64,000 bases of DNA from contig QJNS01000164.1 in the NCBI GenBank assembly GCA_004154925.1, forward strand, positions 1 to 64,000, in the 5' to 3' direction. Position 1 is the first letter of the stretch. Each line of letters starts with the position of its first letter. The notes below the pieces were generated by a model. It saw nothing but the letters and a program-made list of their open reading frames with translations. It ran no database searches and had not been told where the DNA came from. Source of the stretch: Monosporascus cannonballus (Eukaryota; Ascomycota; Sordariomycetes; Xylariales). Of the stretch, positions 49,060-62,445 are shown one piece after another. A program made the translations under genes and the position numbers.

Positions 49060-52000
49060 TAAGGTTTTTGGCAGGTTCCCAGGTGTTCTTAGAATTTAGG
49101 TATTTTTCCATTTAATTAAATATTAGGTAAATCCGTTTTGTTTTCGCGTATCGAAAATTTTCTTTATTTCGTATATTTGTTCGTTTTTTATTTTTACGTT
49201 GTTTTATGCCGTAGATATTTTAATAATATTTGTTATTAATTCGAATAAGGAAATATAAAAAATTAAATAAAATTTAATTTTTAGTATAAATTTTAATTAA
49301 TAATTATTTTCTGAGGTTGTTTTGGCGATTTTATATGGACCGATATATTTAAAATCGAGTTTTTTATTGGGTTACTTTATTTAAATATTTTTAATAATAT
49401 AAAAAACTATTTTTCCTTTTTCGAAAGTTAATTTTTTTAACCTTTTCTGGTTATAGTATTTATTTATTTAATTTCGTACGAATTTAAATTTTATTTTTAT
49501 TTCTTAATACAATTATTATAGTTATTTTAACGTAAGGATTGTTTTAATATTAATTAAATCGTTTTCGCGTATTTCTTTGTAAATTTTTGAAATAAAACCA
49601 AAATTTGCGTTTGTAAGTATTATTTTAATATTTTTATGATAACAGGTATTTTAAATTAGTTATGGGATTAGTAATTGTTTAACCTCGTTATTCTATTTGT
49701 AATTGATTTATTATTATAAGTAAGTTTTTAAGGTTTAATTTATCCATTTTGTTTATTTATCTGTTTAAAGTTTAAATACCTTAAATAATTTATAATTTAA
49801 ACCGACTTATGTCATAAAGTTTTGTCAAAATTTAGATGCAAATATCAATCTTTTATTTAATATAATATTTATTGGTAATCCGTATATGTTAAAAATATGT
49901 TTAAAAATATATATATTATTTGTTCGGCGTCTATGTTCTTATAATATGATAGGAAATAAGAAAATTTCGAAAATCGATTAATAATTACGAAAAGGTTATC
50001 GGAATATATTTCCCTAATTAAATTTTTGAATATACAAATTTAATAATAAAGTTAAATATAATTAAATATTATGGTTGCTTTGCGACTGATAATAGCTGTA
50101 ATTCTCCGTATGGTTTATGTCGTCGAGCCTTTGCTTTAGCGCAAATATCGTATTGCCATATGATTTTTTATATTATTAATTTTATTTTAGGAAAGGAATA
50201 TGTACGTTAAAATCGTTTTAAGGTTGTGTAAATCTCTGAATATCCATATAACTAATATTTATGTATTTTTCGTATTAAATCTTTTCGGTATTCTTTTGGA
50301 ATTTATATCTTATCCGTTTTTTAGTTTTTTGAAAATTTATTATTATATTATTAAATTCTTTAATATATATCGAAAGGTATTATCCGAATTGTCGCAATTT
50401 GTTATAAGCATAAATATTCTTTTTATAGTAATATCGAAAATCGTTTAACTAATTTTGACCAATTTCTTTCGAAATTTAAGTATTTACTTAAAATATCTGC
50501 TTTATTATTTTTTAAGCTTTTCCTGTAAATAATAACGAAAATAAAGTTTGCCAATTTTTTCGCGTAACAAAGTTATTATTTTCTAAGCTTTTTGATTTTA
50601 ATCAATCAAGTAAAATTTTGATAATCCCTTATAAACCTTAATTTGATATAAATTTCCTTTTAAAAAATTTTCAAATTCTCGAAATGCTATAACGATGGCC
50701 ATAAATATTTTATTTGGAATACCGTAATTAAATTCGGCTCCTTTTAATTTGTACGAAAAAAATATAATAAGGTGCAATTTGCCCTAATTATTTTGTTATC
50801 CGATTATTACGCCTAATGCGTAATTCGAAATATCGGTTTTTAACTTAACGGGACGGTTTAAATCGTATATAATTAATACTGGTTCGTTAATAATCGCATT
50901 TTTGATTTCCTAAAATACTTTTTCTGTTTTTGGCGTTTATTTAAATTCTTTTTTTTCGTAAAATTTATTAAGGATATAGTTATTTTGCTAAAGTTTCGGA
51001 TAAACCTTTTGTAATAATTAGCGAATTCAAGCAAGGTTTATACTTTTTTAATTATTATTAACGTTTGTTATTTTATAACTGCAGCAATTTTCTTAAGGTT
51101 TATTCTGATATATCCTGGGGTAATAATATATTCCAGATATTTTATTTCCTATATATAGAATTAATTTTTTTTCTGTATTAACAAATAATTTAACGTCCTA
51201 TAAAATTTGAAAAACCTTATAAACGTATTTTGCATATACTTTTTCCGTTTTTAAAGAAATGAAAATATCGTCGAGATAATAAATAAGAAAAATATTAAGG
51301 TATTTTAGTAATACGTAATTAACTATTTGCTGGAAAGTTATTAATACGTTCGTAAATTTTATTAATGTAACCAAATATTTAAATAATCCGTATTTAGTCC
51401 TAAAAATTATTTTTTATTCGTATCCCTTTTTTAAAATTGATACAGTTATATTTATCTTTAAGATCAAATATTATAAACTATTTAGTTCCGTAAAATTGGT
51501 TTTTTATTTCCGTAATTAGGGATAATAATGTTCGATTTTTGACAGTAATATCGTTTAATTATTAATAATTAATTATAAGTCGTATCTTTTTATTTTTTTG
51601 ATACAAAAAATATTAAATATCCTGCTGATAATTTCGAAGGTCGAATCCATTTTTTCTATAACCGATTTTCCAGGTATCTTTTGAAAGTACGTAATTTATT
51701 TTCGTTAAAATTATAGATAAGGTAAAAACTTCGTCGAAAATCTTTTCTTACGGATTATTTTATGATTTTATTCGTTATATTGTTGTAATTTCGTATTAAG
51801 TTCTTTTTTGAAAAGCTATTCGTATTTATAGTATTATAATAATATATTAGTTAAACTTTTTAACTTTTAAAACTGCTATTATTCTAAATCGTTATTTAAA
51901 TACTTTAATTTCGTTTTAATGGTAATAATAATACGTCGTATTTTTTTAGATGCCCGTTTTTTTTTATATTTTATTTTTTTAGGTGGTAAGGTTTTTGTCC

Positions 52001-54369
52001 TATCCTTATGCCTGTATTCGTTGTTATTTTCGATCGAATGTTAAGATCTTAATTTTCTTTTTTTGTCTGTTAATAAGGTGTAAGATAAACCTTATTTAGC
52101 TAGTCCTTTTATTAATTAAGATTCCGTACTGGCGTATTCATGGTAATCCTAAGATTATATCGTAATTTCCGAATAGAACGATATTAAAATTAACTATTTG
52201 ATATCGTTTTTGGATAAAAATCTCGAAATAATTAATTTCGTATAAGATTTTTCCATTATCGTAAACGAATTCTTAACTTTCGGCATTCGTCGCTATATAA
52301 GATTTTAACTTGTATTTTCATAGCAGTTTAAGCTTATTGATTATATCCGATATAATATAATTTCCGCCTAGAATTTCGTAATTTACTATTACGGTATATT
52401 AATACGTTTTAATTCGTATTTCCAAAGTGATAAAGTTGTTAACGTTTTTTATCGTCGAGTTTAAAACCTTTTTCGAGAATTTTTTTAACTTTTCTGGGTT
52501 TCGTTATTTTGCGGCTTTTTTATACGTAATTTTCTTTTTTTTTAAGTTCTATTCGAATTTGTCGAGCTTTATTTATATTTTTTCGTTTAACGCATTAAGC
52601 TGCTATATTTGTTATTATTGCCGGCGTATTGTTTCTTCGAGCCGCATTAATTATTTCTGGTTTTTTTGTAATTGTTCTTCTTATTAAGTAAATTGTTTTT
52701 TTTATGTTTACGATTATATTTTATTGTATATCGTTCTGGCTGTCGTTTTCAAGTTTTCTTATAAACTAACGTATTTCTTTTGATATTTTTCCTTTTTTGA
52801 GAATTTATAATAAATGCTAATTGAAAATGGAAATCCGTAATAATTTTTTAATAATACCTTTTTACCGCACGTTAAATTAACTTTTTTTCCGTTTAATAGT
52901 TATATTATTCATAATTAACAAAAGGGTTTTCCTGCGGGCATTATTTTTTTTCGGGTTAGCTTTTTGCTTTAGCTAGTTACTGGATATTTTCTGGAATTAT
53001 GGTTCGAAGCTGTCAATATTATTGCTTATCGTTTTTGTTATTTTCGGTACGATTTGGAAAATCGAATCCCTTATAATATATACGGGTAATTCGTTTGTGA
53101 ATATGCTATTTTCATTTTTCGTAATCGGGATATTTTCGTCGTCGATAATATATGGCATATATTTTGCCTCATCGATCAGATGTTCCGGGACAGATTTTTT
53201 CTGTCCAGTTTTGATATTTGCGTAGTTATTTTTATAACGCTTTTTATTATGTTCGCGATATTTATTAAGCCAGCTTTCTAGCTTTTTGCATTTTTTGTGG
53301 GATTTTTTATCGTAATGGTTTTTGTTAGACTTTTTATTATAGGCCTAATGCGTACTTGGTTTGGATTATGTTAATGGCCTTGTTGTTATTTTCTTAATTG
53401 TTTTTGGATTATCCTTCCGGTATAGGGGTCCAGTTATTTTGCCGTGGTTTTTTAGGTTTCTTGTATTTGTAGGCTTTATGTCCTATTTTGCTGTAATTAA
53501 AGCATTTAATCTGGTTTTAGTTTTATCTGTGGGTAGTGCCGAGTTCTATAAATCCTGGCGCCGTTCCATAAGAAGTAAGGGGTACGTTTCGTTTTTTCCC
53601 TTAGTTGGATTTGTTATATCTCGAACGTAAGGCGTATTGTCTTTTTTTTTTCCTGTTATTTTTTAAATTGTTAATTATTAATCTTGATTACATTTACGAT
53701 ATACCGGTTTAGGGTAATTGGTCGTTCGATTCGAATAATTTTATTTTTCATATTATTTTTTAATTTTTTATAAAATATATTAATAAACGTATCGGTTTTA
53801 TCGTTTTTTTATCCTGTTTTAACTGTAAAAGTTTTGAAAATTACGGCGTATTTAAATACGGATCTTTTTTATCGGAATTACAAAAGTTATTAAGCCGCAA
53901 ATCGTTTTTTATCCGGATTATCGATATTATTGCGTATTTTGTTTTCAAAATTAATATAAAGTAAAAAAATCTTATTAGTAAGATCTATTTTATCCGGTTT
54001 TCTTATTTTTAAAAAATTTCTCATAATAAGTTTAAATTAATTAGCCGCATTTCTTATCAGGCATATTTTTATTATTAAAATTATATTTGCTAGATTATTA
54101 AGGTTTAAAAAGCGAAAATAAATTCGTGCTTAAATTAAAAAAATCTAAAGGTTACTTTTCTTATCGTAAGGTTCCGGTTTTTTGGGCTTTATACGGACGA
54201 AAAAGGTTTGGGTAAATAGCATAGCCTTAAATTATCTGACTTTTTTCTCCAATTTTCTAATTCGAGCCTAAAATTGCTAAATAAGGGTTTTCTAAATGCT
54301 AATCGATATTTTAATAACGTTAAATATTATTCAAAATTTGCCGATATTATTGAATAAAAGTTTGTAACG

Positions 54370-54761
54370 TATAACGAACTATGCGGTTTAACCAATTATT
54401 AAACCTTAAGTCGACGGGTTTATGTTAGCAGGAATATCGTGGGAATTTAAGCAATAGATACAGTAACGTATTACGTTTCGTAATACCAAAGATGCCTTGG
54501 ATAACGATGTTATATTGCAAACGATTAGTATTGATAAGTGTTGTAAGTTAAGGCTATCTAAACTATGGAAATAATAAATGTTTTATACTCGACTTTTTCA
54601 ACTTATCGATCTTGGCTTTATGGGCTCTACGATCGATCCTGTCGAGCCTGGCTTTACAGGCTTTACGATCGATCCCGTCGAGCTATCACGTGACTTAACC
54701 CACATGGCTTAGTCATTTGTTGCGACCGTTTTCCGAGGCCGTAAGCTATTAGGTCATAACA
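54370..54761 (-). repeat. Gypsy-A4 5' LTR, U3 type 2
   Basis: 392 bases. The U3 portion (about 54590-54761) carries two near-copies of a TGGCTTTA-GGCT-TACGATCGATCC-GTCGAGC unit at about 54611-54684 and a CACGTGAC box. It is almost free of RIP, while the R-U5 half is moderately mutated. Confidence 0.88.
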
Positions 54762-55016
54762 GTATTTCGTTTCGTAATATCAAAAATATCTTAAATAACG
54801 AATTATTATTACAAACTAAAATTATCTAAATTATAAAAATAATAAACGTATATATCCCCTTTGGATTAAATTAGATCTTTATTAGATCTTAATATTGTTA
54901 CAAATCTAATGCCATTAGATTTATTTGGATCTTGTTGCCAAAAGAGATCCAAATTACGTAACCTTTCCATGTGGGTCCGACCGTCTTTGAGGCCGGTCTT
55001 GGGTTGGGTCGCAACA
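54762..55016 (-). repeat. Gypsy-A5 3' LTR remnant, U3 type 3
   Basis: 255 bases matching the last 256 of the right LTR. It contains the inverted repeat AAATCTAAT-GCC-ATTAGATTT (54902-54922) and a second hairpin around GGATC. Confidence 0.88.
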
Positions 55017-55084
55017 CGATCTCCCCTTTTCTAGGATCTTTGTCCTCAAAGATTTTTCTTCCCGGTAAGTTCTTAATTCCTACC

Positions 55085-55688
55085 ATGGCAAGTCGTGTCG
55101 CTAATCGCAAGCCTCGCAGTCGTCTCAATCAAAAAAAAAGCCTAAATTCCCTGGCTGCTCATATTATCAAATATGGTTTTGAAGTAATGCTATATACGCC
55201 TTATTTCGAAAATGGTGTTAAATGTTAAATAATCGAAAGAATTTGTCGTTATAACGAATATATTAAGAACCGTCGTCGTTACGATAGGTTTGGCGTCCCA
55301 ATTAATTTTCTGCGTTATATTAGAAAAGAAAAAAATTATTTAAATTGCGAAAAAGCCGTCGTTAAAAAAACGTTTTTGCGTTTTTAACAAAAATTTAAAA
55401 AAGATCTAACGCGCAAATAGCGCGATATTAACAAGACTATTAACCTCTTTTTCCGACTTCGTCGTCAAAAGAAATTCTTTTTATACTAAAAGCATTAAAA
55501 TTATTAATCGCGGACTTTAATTAATAAATAAATTAAACGAACAGAAGTACGCGGAAACCGAGGTTTCTTTTTTTATCCCTCCTATTAACTCCTTTAACTG
55601 GTTTATTCCTAAGGACCTTAACTAGAGAGCTCTCCTTAGTAAGCTCGCCGTTATCGATAAAAGTTCTTCAATAGGTACTAGGCGCTAA
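55085..55688 (+). pseudogene. Antisense Zn2Cys6-like ORF of Gypsy-A5 (intact start)
   Basis: ATG at 55085 in the context TACCATGG, followed by MASRVANRKPRSRLNQ, the best-preserved N-terminus of the four copies. The zinc-cluster positions are Y-x2-Y-x6-C-x8-Y-x2-Y-x6-Y with identical spacing. Then come a Lys/Arg-rich part, LFFRLRRQKKFFLY, and many TAA/TAG at Gln positions. The first 47 codons are open (to 55228). A frameshift occurs before the common end near 55686. The first 130 bases are unusually GC-balanced, so RIP is weaker here. Confidence 0.72.
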
Positions 55689-58600
55689 TAAGATTTTTGG
55701 CAGGTTCTTAAGTATTTTCGGAATCCGGGTATTTTTTTTATTTGATCAGGTATTAAGTAAGTCCATTTTGTTTCCGTATTTCGAAAATCTTTTTTACTTC
55801 GTACGCTTATTCGTTTTTTATTTCCATATCGTCCTATACCGTATATACCTTAATTGTATTTCCTGTTAACTCGAATAAGAAAATATAAAAAATTAAATAA
55901 AGTTTAATTTTTTGTAAAGGTTCTAATTAATAATTATTTTTTAAGATTTTTTTGACGATTTTATATAATCCGATATATGTAAATCGAATTGTTTACTAGG
56001 TTTTTTTATTTCTATATTTTTGGTAACGAAAAAAACTATTTTCCCTTTTTCGAAAGTTAATTTTTTAACATTTTTTAATTATAATATTTACTTATTTAAT
56101 TTCGTACGAATATTATTTTTATTTTTATTTTCTTATATAATTATCGCAATTATTTTGACGTAAGAATTAATTTAATATTAATTAAACCGTTATTACGTAT
56201 TATTTTGTAAATATTTGGCGTAAAACTAAAATTTACGTTCGCAAATATTATTTTGATATTTTTGTAATAGCTAATATTATAGGTTAATTATACGATTAGC
56301 AATTTTTTAACTTAATAATATTATTCGTAATTAATATAATATTGAAAATAGAATTTTAAAATTTAATTTATTTGCTTTATTTATTTATTTATTAAAAATT
56401 TGAAAACGTTAGATAACTTATAGTTTAAGCCGATCTATGTTATTAAAGTTTGCCAAATTTTTAATACGAATATCGATCTTTTATTTGAAATAATTTTTAT
56501 TAATAATCCTTAAATATTGAAAATATATTTGAAAAAAATATATGCTATTTGTTTGGCGTTTGTATTTTTATAATATAGTAAAAAATAAGAAATTTTCGTA
56601 AATCGATTAAAGATTACAAAAATACTATCGTAATATATTTTCGTAATTGGATTTTTTATATAAAAAGTTTAATAATAAAATTGAATATAATTAAATATTA
56701 TAATTGTTTTACGATTAATAATAGCTATAATTTTCCGTATAGTTTATGTCGTCGAATCTTGGCTCTGGCGTAAATATCGTATTACTATATAATTTTTATA
56801 CCGTTAAATTTATTGTAGAAAAAAAATATATGTGTTAAAACCGGTTTAAGATTTCGTAAATTTTTAGATATTCGTATAATTAATATTTGTATATTTTTCG
56901 TATTAAATTTTTTGGGGTATTTTTCTGGAATTTGTATTTTATTTGTTTTTTAGTTTTCTAAGAAACTGTCGTTATATTACTCGATTTTCTGATATATATC
57001 AAAAGGTACTGCTCGAATTGTTGTAATCTGTCGTAAGCGTAAATATCTTTTTATAATAGTATCGAAAATTATATAGCTAACTTTAACTAATTTTTTTCGA
57101 AATCTGGCCGTTTATTTAGGGCATTTATTTTGTTATTTTTTAAATTATTCCTATAAATAATAATACAGTCGAAGTTCGCTAATTTTTCCGCGTATTTTAA
57201 GTATTGTTTTGTAAGCTTTTTAATTATAGTAAATCGGGTAAAATTTTAATAATCCGTATAAACCTTAATTTGGTATAAATTTCTTATTTAGAATGTGGTA
57301 ATTAAGCTCGACTTTTTTTAATTTATACGAAAAAAATGCAATAAGGTATAATTTATTTTAATTATTTCGTTATCCAAATATTACGTTTAATACATAATCC
57401 GAAATATCAGTTTATAATTTAACAGGGCGCTTTAAATTATATATAATTAATATTAGTTCGTTAGTAATTATATTCTTAATATTCTGCAATGTTTTTTCCG
57501 TATCTGGCGTTTATTTGAATTTTTTTATAAGATTCGTTAAGGGTATAATTATTTTGTTAAAGTTTCGAATAAATTTCCTATAATAGTTGGCGAATCCAAG
57601 AAATACCTATATTTTCTTAACTGTTATTAGCGTTTGTTATTTTGTAATTATTGCGATTTTTTTGGAGTTTATTTTGATATATTCTGAAGTAATAATATGT
57701 TCCAGATATTCCATTTTTTTCTTATAGAACTAATTCTTTTTTTGTATTAATAAGTAATTTTGCATTCTGTAAAGCTTAAAAACCTTATAAACGTATTTTG
57801 CGTATGATGTTCTCCGTTTTTAAAAAGATAAAAATATTATAAAAATAATAAATAATAAAAATATCGAGGTATTTTCGTAATATATGGTTTATTATTCGTT
57901 AAAAGATTATTAATACGTTTGTAAGTTCTGTTAATATAATTAAATATTTAAATTATCTGTATTTTGTTTTAAAGGTTATTTTCCATTCGTATTCTTTTTT
58001 AATCCTAATATGGTTATATTTATTTTCATAGTCGAATGCTATAAATTATTTGATTCCGTGAAGTTGGTTTTTTATTTCCGTAATTAAAGGTAATAATGTT
58101 CGATTTTTAATAATAATATTATTTAGTTATTAATAGTTAACTATAAGTTATAATTTTCTATTTTTCTTAAATACGAAAAATATTAAATAATTTGTTAATA
58201 ACTTCGAAAGTCGAATTTATCTTTTTTATAACCGATCCTTTAGGTATTTTTTGAAAATACGTAGTTTATTTTCGTTAAAATTATAAATGGGGTAAAACAT
58301 TGTTAAAGATTTTTTTTTAAAAATTATTTCGTAATTTTATTTATTATGTTCTAATAGTTTCGTATCGATTTTTTTTTTGAAAAGCTGCTTATATTTGTAA
58401 TATTATGGTAATATATTAATTAGAATTTTTAATATTTTGGGCTACTCTTTTTATTATTCTAGATTATTATTTAATTGTTTTAGTTTCGCTTTAATAGTAA
58501 TAATAATACGTCGTATTTTTTTAATGCTCGTTTTTTTTCTTATATTTTGTCCTTTTGGGTTATACGGTTTTTGTTATATCTTTATGCCTGCATTTGTCGC

Positions 58601-59255
58601 CATTATCGATCGAATGTTAAAATCTTAATTTGTTTTTATTTGCTAATGAGATATAAGGCGAATTTTACCTAGCCAATTTTTTAATTAATTAAGATTTCGT
58701 ACTGGCGTATCCTTAGTAATTCTAAGATTATATCGTAATTCTTAAATAAAACGATGTTGAAATTAATTATTTGATATTATTCTTGGACAAATATCTCGAG
58801 GTAATTAATTTTACATATAACTTTTCCGTTATCGTAAGCAAATTCCTGATTTTCGGCATTTGTTATTATATAAGGTTTTAATTTGTATCTTTATGGCAAT
58901 TTAAATTTATTAACTATATTTTGTATAATATAGTTTCCGCCTAAAGTTTTACAGTTTATTATTGCGATATATTAATATGTTTCCATTCGTATTTTTAAAG
59001 TAATAAAGCTATTAACCTTTCTTATCGTTATGTTTAAAACCTTTTTGGAAGTTTTTTTTTAATTTTCCTGGGTTTCGTTATTTTGCGACTTTTTTATAAA
59101 TAATCTTTTTCTTTTAATTTCTGTTCGAATTTATTCAACTTTTTTGGTATTTTTTCGTTTAACGCGTTAAGTTACTGTATTTGTTATTATTGTCGGCGTA
59201 TTGTTTTTTCGAATCGTATTAATTATTTTTCATTTTTATAGTTTTTTTCCTTATC

Positions 59256-59420
59256 TGTTACGGGCCAAGGGCCCTAGTGGAGAGATTAGCGTAACGCTAA
59301 TCCCGTGGCTCCCGTATATATAACTAGCTGTTCCTACGCATCTTCTTAGTTGTTCCCTAGATTTTTCAATAGATTTATTGTGGCCTATATCTTTAGTTAT
59401 TATGTATACAGCCCCTTATA
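59256..59420 (+). repeat. 5' LTR of the gag-only element
   Basis: 165 bases. Contains the perfect inverted repeat GATTAGCGT-A-ACGCTAATC (59284-59302), followed by CCCGTATATATA, a plausible TATA element. Confidence 0.92.
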
Positions 59421-59598
59421 TATTGAGAAATCTCTTTTTTTGCGAACGGTCCGTCGCCGTAAAAAGTACGCTAGCGTTACGTACCCGTTATTCGTACGCA
59501 GCTTATTCGTTATGGATATTAAGGAACCGCGCCGTTAGGTTTTACAAACCGTTCGCAAATTATAAGGCCGTAAGGACCATAACGTTTGGAGGTTTGAA

Positions 59599-60591
59599 AT
59601 GGATGGAAAGTTACTTATTAACGGAAAGGCGATTGGCGAAAATCGTACGTAATTTTTTTATATCTGGGAAACCTTTAACCGTTAACTTTAAAAGTTAACA
59701 TTTCTGCCGTATATGCAAAAAGCTTTAAAAAAGCCGAATCCCTAAATTTTCTTAGATTATATCGCCGTTACCTTAAAAAAACCTAATAAGGAATAGAAAA
59801 CTGGTTAACGCTTAACCAAGTTACGTTAACGTAACGTTTAAACGGCGTCCGAATACGTTCCCATATTCGAAAATACTTTTTACCAGGCCGGAAAAAACGA
59901 ATAACCGGATAAAACCAAAATTTTCCTATTAATTTCGGGCCTTAACTCTGAAACAAAAAAATAACTAGATTACGAAAAGTGGCCTAATATTTAGGAAAAA
60001 TTCGCGTAACCTTTTTGCCGTTCGGAAATATTATTCCTAACGGCCTTTATTTCGGCATATTTGCGTATAATAATTTTCCAGTTAAAGGGCGATATTATAA
60101 AAGATATAAAAATTAATACGTTAACCGTTAATTATTAACGTAAGCGCCGCTGGCGAACGGAAGGGCGTTATTTAAGATATAGCAAAACGGGATATTTTCG
60201 GAGAAATTATCTTAAAGGGAAAGAAGTCGCCGTCCGACATATTGGCGTTAGTAAGGCCCCAAAGGTTCCGTTGCTGCTTGAATAACAAAAAGCAGTTACG
60301 GAGGCGTTCGATAAAGCCTGGGAAAACCTAAATAAGTTCGACGTTTACGAAACGTTAAAGGAATTGGCAAAAGAAAAGCCTTGGGGAAAATAACGCAAGG
60401 ATATAAAGCTGGAAATACGTAATGCGTTAAAAATATATGGGCATAAAGCATACGGCGTGGTTTCCCCGTAACCGTCGGAGGACCCCTTAAATTAAGATTT
60501 GCGAATATTGCCGCCTTGGAGCAAGGTCCTTAAAAGGGTGCTACAAGTGAACGTTTGCCGCGTAGCGGGAAAAAGCGAAAATTGGATTTAG
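59599..60591 (+). pseudogene. Gag-like ORF of the short element, RIP-stopped
   Basis: From ATG at 59599 to TAG at 60589-60591, one frame of 331 codons holds without indels. It is broken by about 17 stops, all TAA or TAG and never TGA, as expected if Gln codons were hit by C-to-T change. The N-terminus reads MDGKLLINGKAIGENRT. The middle has the retroviral-type gag pattern: FYIWETFN-, LTKLR, then ASEYVPIFENTFYQAG and KIFLLISGLN (compare SASEYxxxFxxL...FxxGL in gypsy gag). A basic stretch (RKRRWR) and an acidic helical part (FDKAWENLNKF) follow. No CCHC zinc knuckle is seen. Confidence 0.72.
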
Positions 60592-60603
60592 AGGGGGGGG
60601 TTA
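60580..60603 (+). other. Polypurine tract of the gag-only element
   Basis: GGATTTAGAGGGGGGGG followed by TTA, directly upstream of the 3' LTR. It sets the plus orientation. Confidence 0.8.
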
Positions 60604-60768
60604 TGTCACGGGCTAAGGGCCTTAGTGGAAGGATTAGCGTAACGCTAATCCCGTGGCTCCCGTATATATAGCTAGCTGCTTTTACGTATCTCCTTAGCTG
60701 TTCCCTAGATTTCTCAATAGACCTGTTGTGGCCCATATCCTTAGTTACTGCGTATGCAGCCCCTTATA
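60604..60768 (+). repeat. 3' LTR of the gag-only element
   Basis: 165 bases, the same length as the 5' LTR, and carries the same 9-base inverted repeat (60632-60650). Confidence 0.92.
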
Positions 60769-62445
60769 TTATCGAATAAATTATTTGTTGTATTTGCAAC
60801 TGCATCCTATTATGCGTTATTTTGATTATTATTTTAAAAATCTTTTATGAATTAATATATTTTAATAGCTTTTTTTGTAAGGATTTATAATAAATATTAA
60901 CTGAAAATAAAGGTTTATAATAACTTTTTAATAATGCTTTTTTACCGTACGTTAAATTAACTTTTTTCCGTTTGGTAATTATATTATCTATAATAACAGA
61001 ATAAGTTTTTTTTGCGGATATTGTTTTTTTTTAAGCCAGTTTTTTATTTCGGCCAGTTGCTGGATATTTCTTAGGGCTATAGTTCGAAGCTGTTGATATC
61101 ATTGCTTATCGTTTTTGTTATTTCCGTTACGGTTTAAAAAAACGAATTCCTTATAATATATACGAGTCATTCGTACGTAAATATGTTATTTTTATTTTTC
61201 GTAATTAGGATATTTTCGTCGTCGACAGTATATGGCGTGCATTTTGTCGTATCGATCCGGAATTCCTGGACAGATTTTTTCTGTTTAGTTCTAGTATTTG
61301 CGTAATTATTCTTATAATGTTTTTTGTTACATTCGCGATGTTTATCGAATTAACCTTTTAATTTTTTATATTCCCTATCGAATTTCTTATCGTAATTATC
61401 TTTATTGGACTTTTTGCCATAGGCCTAATACGTATTTGGCTTAAATTATGTTAAAAGCTTTATTATCGTTTTCTTAGTTGTTTTCAAATTGTTTCTTTGG
61501 TATAAACATTTAGTTATCCTATTATGGCTTTTTGGGTTTTTTATATTTATAAGTCTTATATCTTATTTTATTATAATTATAACATTTAATTTAACTTTAG
61601 TTTTATTTATAAGTAACGTCGAATTCTATAAGTCCTAATGCCGTTTCGTAAAAAGTAAAAGGTATATCTCGTTTCTTTTCTCAGTTAAGCTTATTATATC
61701 TCGAACATAAAATATATTATCTTTTTTTTATCGTTTTTCAAACTGTCGATTATTAATTTAAATTACTTTTGTAATTTACCGGTCCAGGGTAATTAATCGG
61801 TTAATGCGAATAATTTCATTTTTAATATTATTTTTTAATCCTTTATAAAATATGTTAATAAACGTATCGGTTTCGTCATCTCCTTATCCTGTTTTAACCG
61901 TAAAACTTTTAAAGGTTACGACATACTTAAACGTAAATTCTTTTTGTCGGAATTATAAAAATTGCTAAGCCGTAAATTATTTTTTATTTAGATTACCGAA
62001 ATTATCGCGTAGTTTACTTTCGAAATTGGTATAAAATAAAAAGATTTCGTTAATAAAGTTGTTTTTATTTAATTTTTTTTATTTCTAAAAGATTTCTTAT
62101 AATCGGTTCAAATTAATCGGTAATATCTTCCGTCAAATATACTTTTATTATTAGAACTTTATGCGCTAAGTTACTAAGGTTTAAGAAGCGAAAATAAATT
62201 CGTACCTAAATTAAAAAGGTTTGAAAATTACCTTTCCCGTTATAAGATTCCGGCTTTCTAGGCTTTATGTGGACGAAAAAGACTTGGGCAAGTAACGTAA
62301 CCCTAATTTGTCGGATTTTTTTTCCAATTCCCGAATTTGAGCCTAAAACTGCTAAATAAGAATTTCTTAAACGCTGGTCGATATTTTGATAGTATTAAAA
62401 TATTGCTTAAAGTTTAACGATGTTGCTAAATAAAAGTTTGCAACG

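Larger units (their letters stand above)
47984..54761 (-). mobile_element. Gypsy-A4: full-length, with mismatched LTRs
   Basis: Left (3') LTR at 47984-48356 with U3 type 1 and right (5') LTR at 54370-54761 with U3 type 2. The left pentamer is CTTGG and the right is GTATT, so no duplication. The body is collinear with A2 on the minus strand (antisense ORF, chromodomain end, integrase, RT at about 51340-51700, gag at about 52900-54350). The sequence after the right LTR is an A5 LTR lacking its first 96 or so bases, which would fit insertion there with GTATT. The left end was probably replaced by recombination. Confidence 0.85.
59256..60768 (+). mobile_element. Short gag-only LTR element (TR-GAG-like)
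   Basis: Two 165-base LTRs at 59256-59420 and 60604-60768 start TGT(T/C)ACGGGC. Perfect duplication TTATC at 59251-59255 and 60769-60773, inside Gypsy-A5. The internal region is only 1,183 bases and ends in a purine tract (AGAGGGGGGGG) before the 3' LTR. It holds one gag-like ORF and no room for protease, RT or integrase. It must have been mobilised by enzymes of another element. It is less AT-rich than its host element. Confidence 0.92.

Noticed and set aside
54898..55128. 76-codon minus-strand ORF
   Set aside because: It lies in the A5 U3 and overlaps the start of the antisense ORF. Arises from unmutated LTR sequence.
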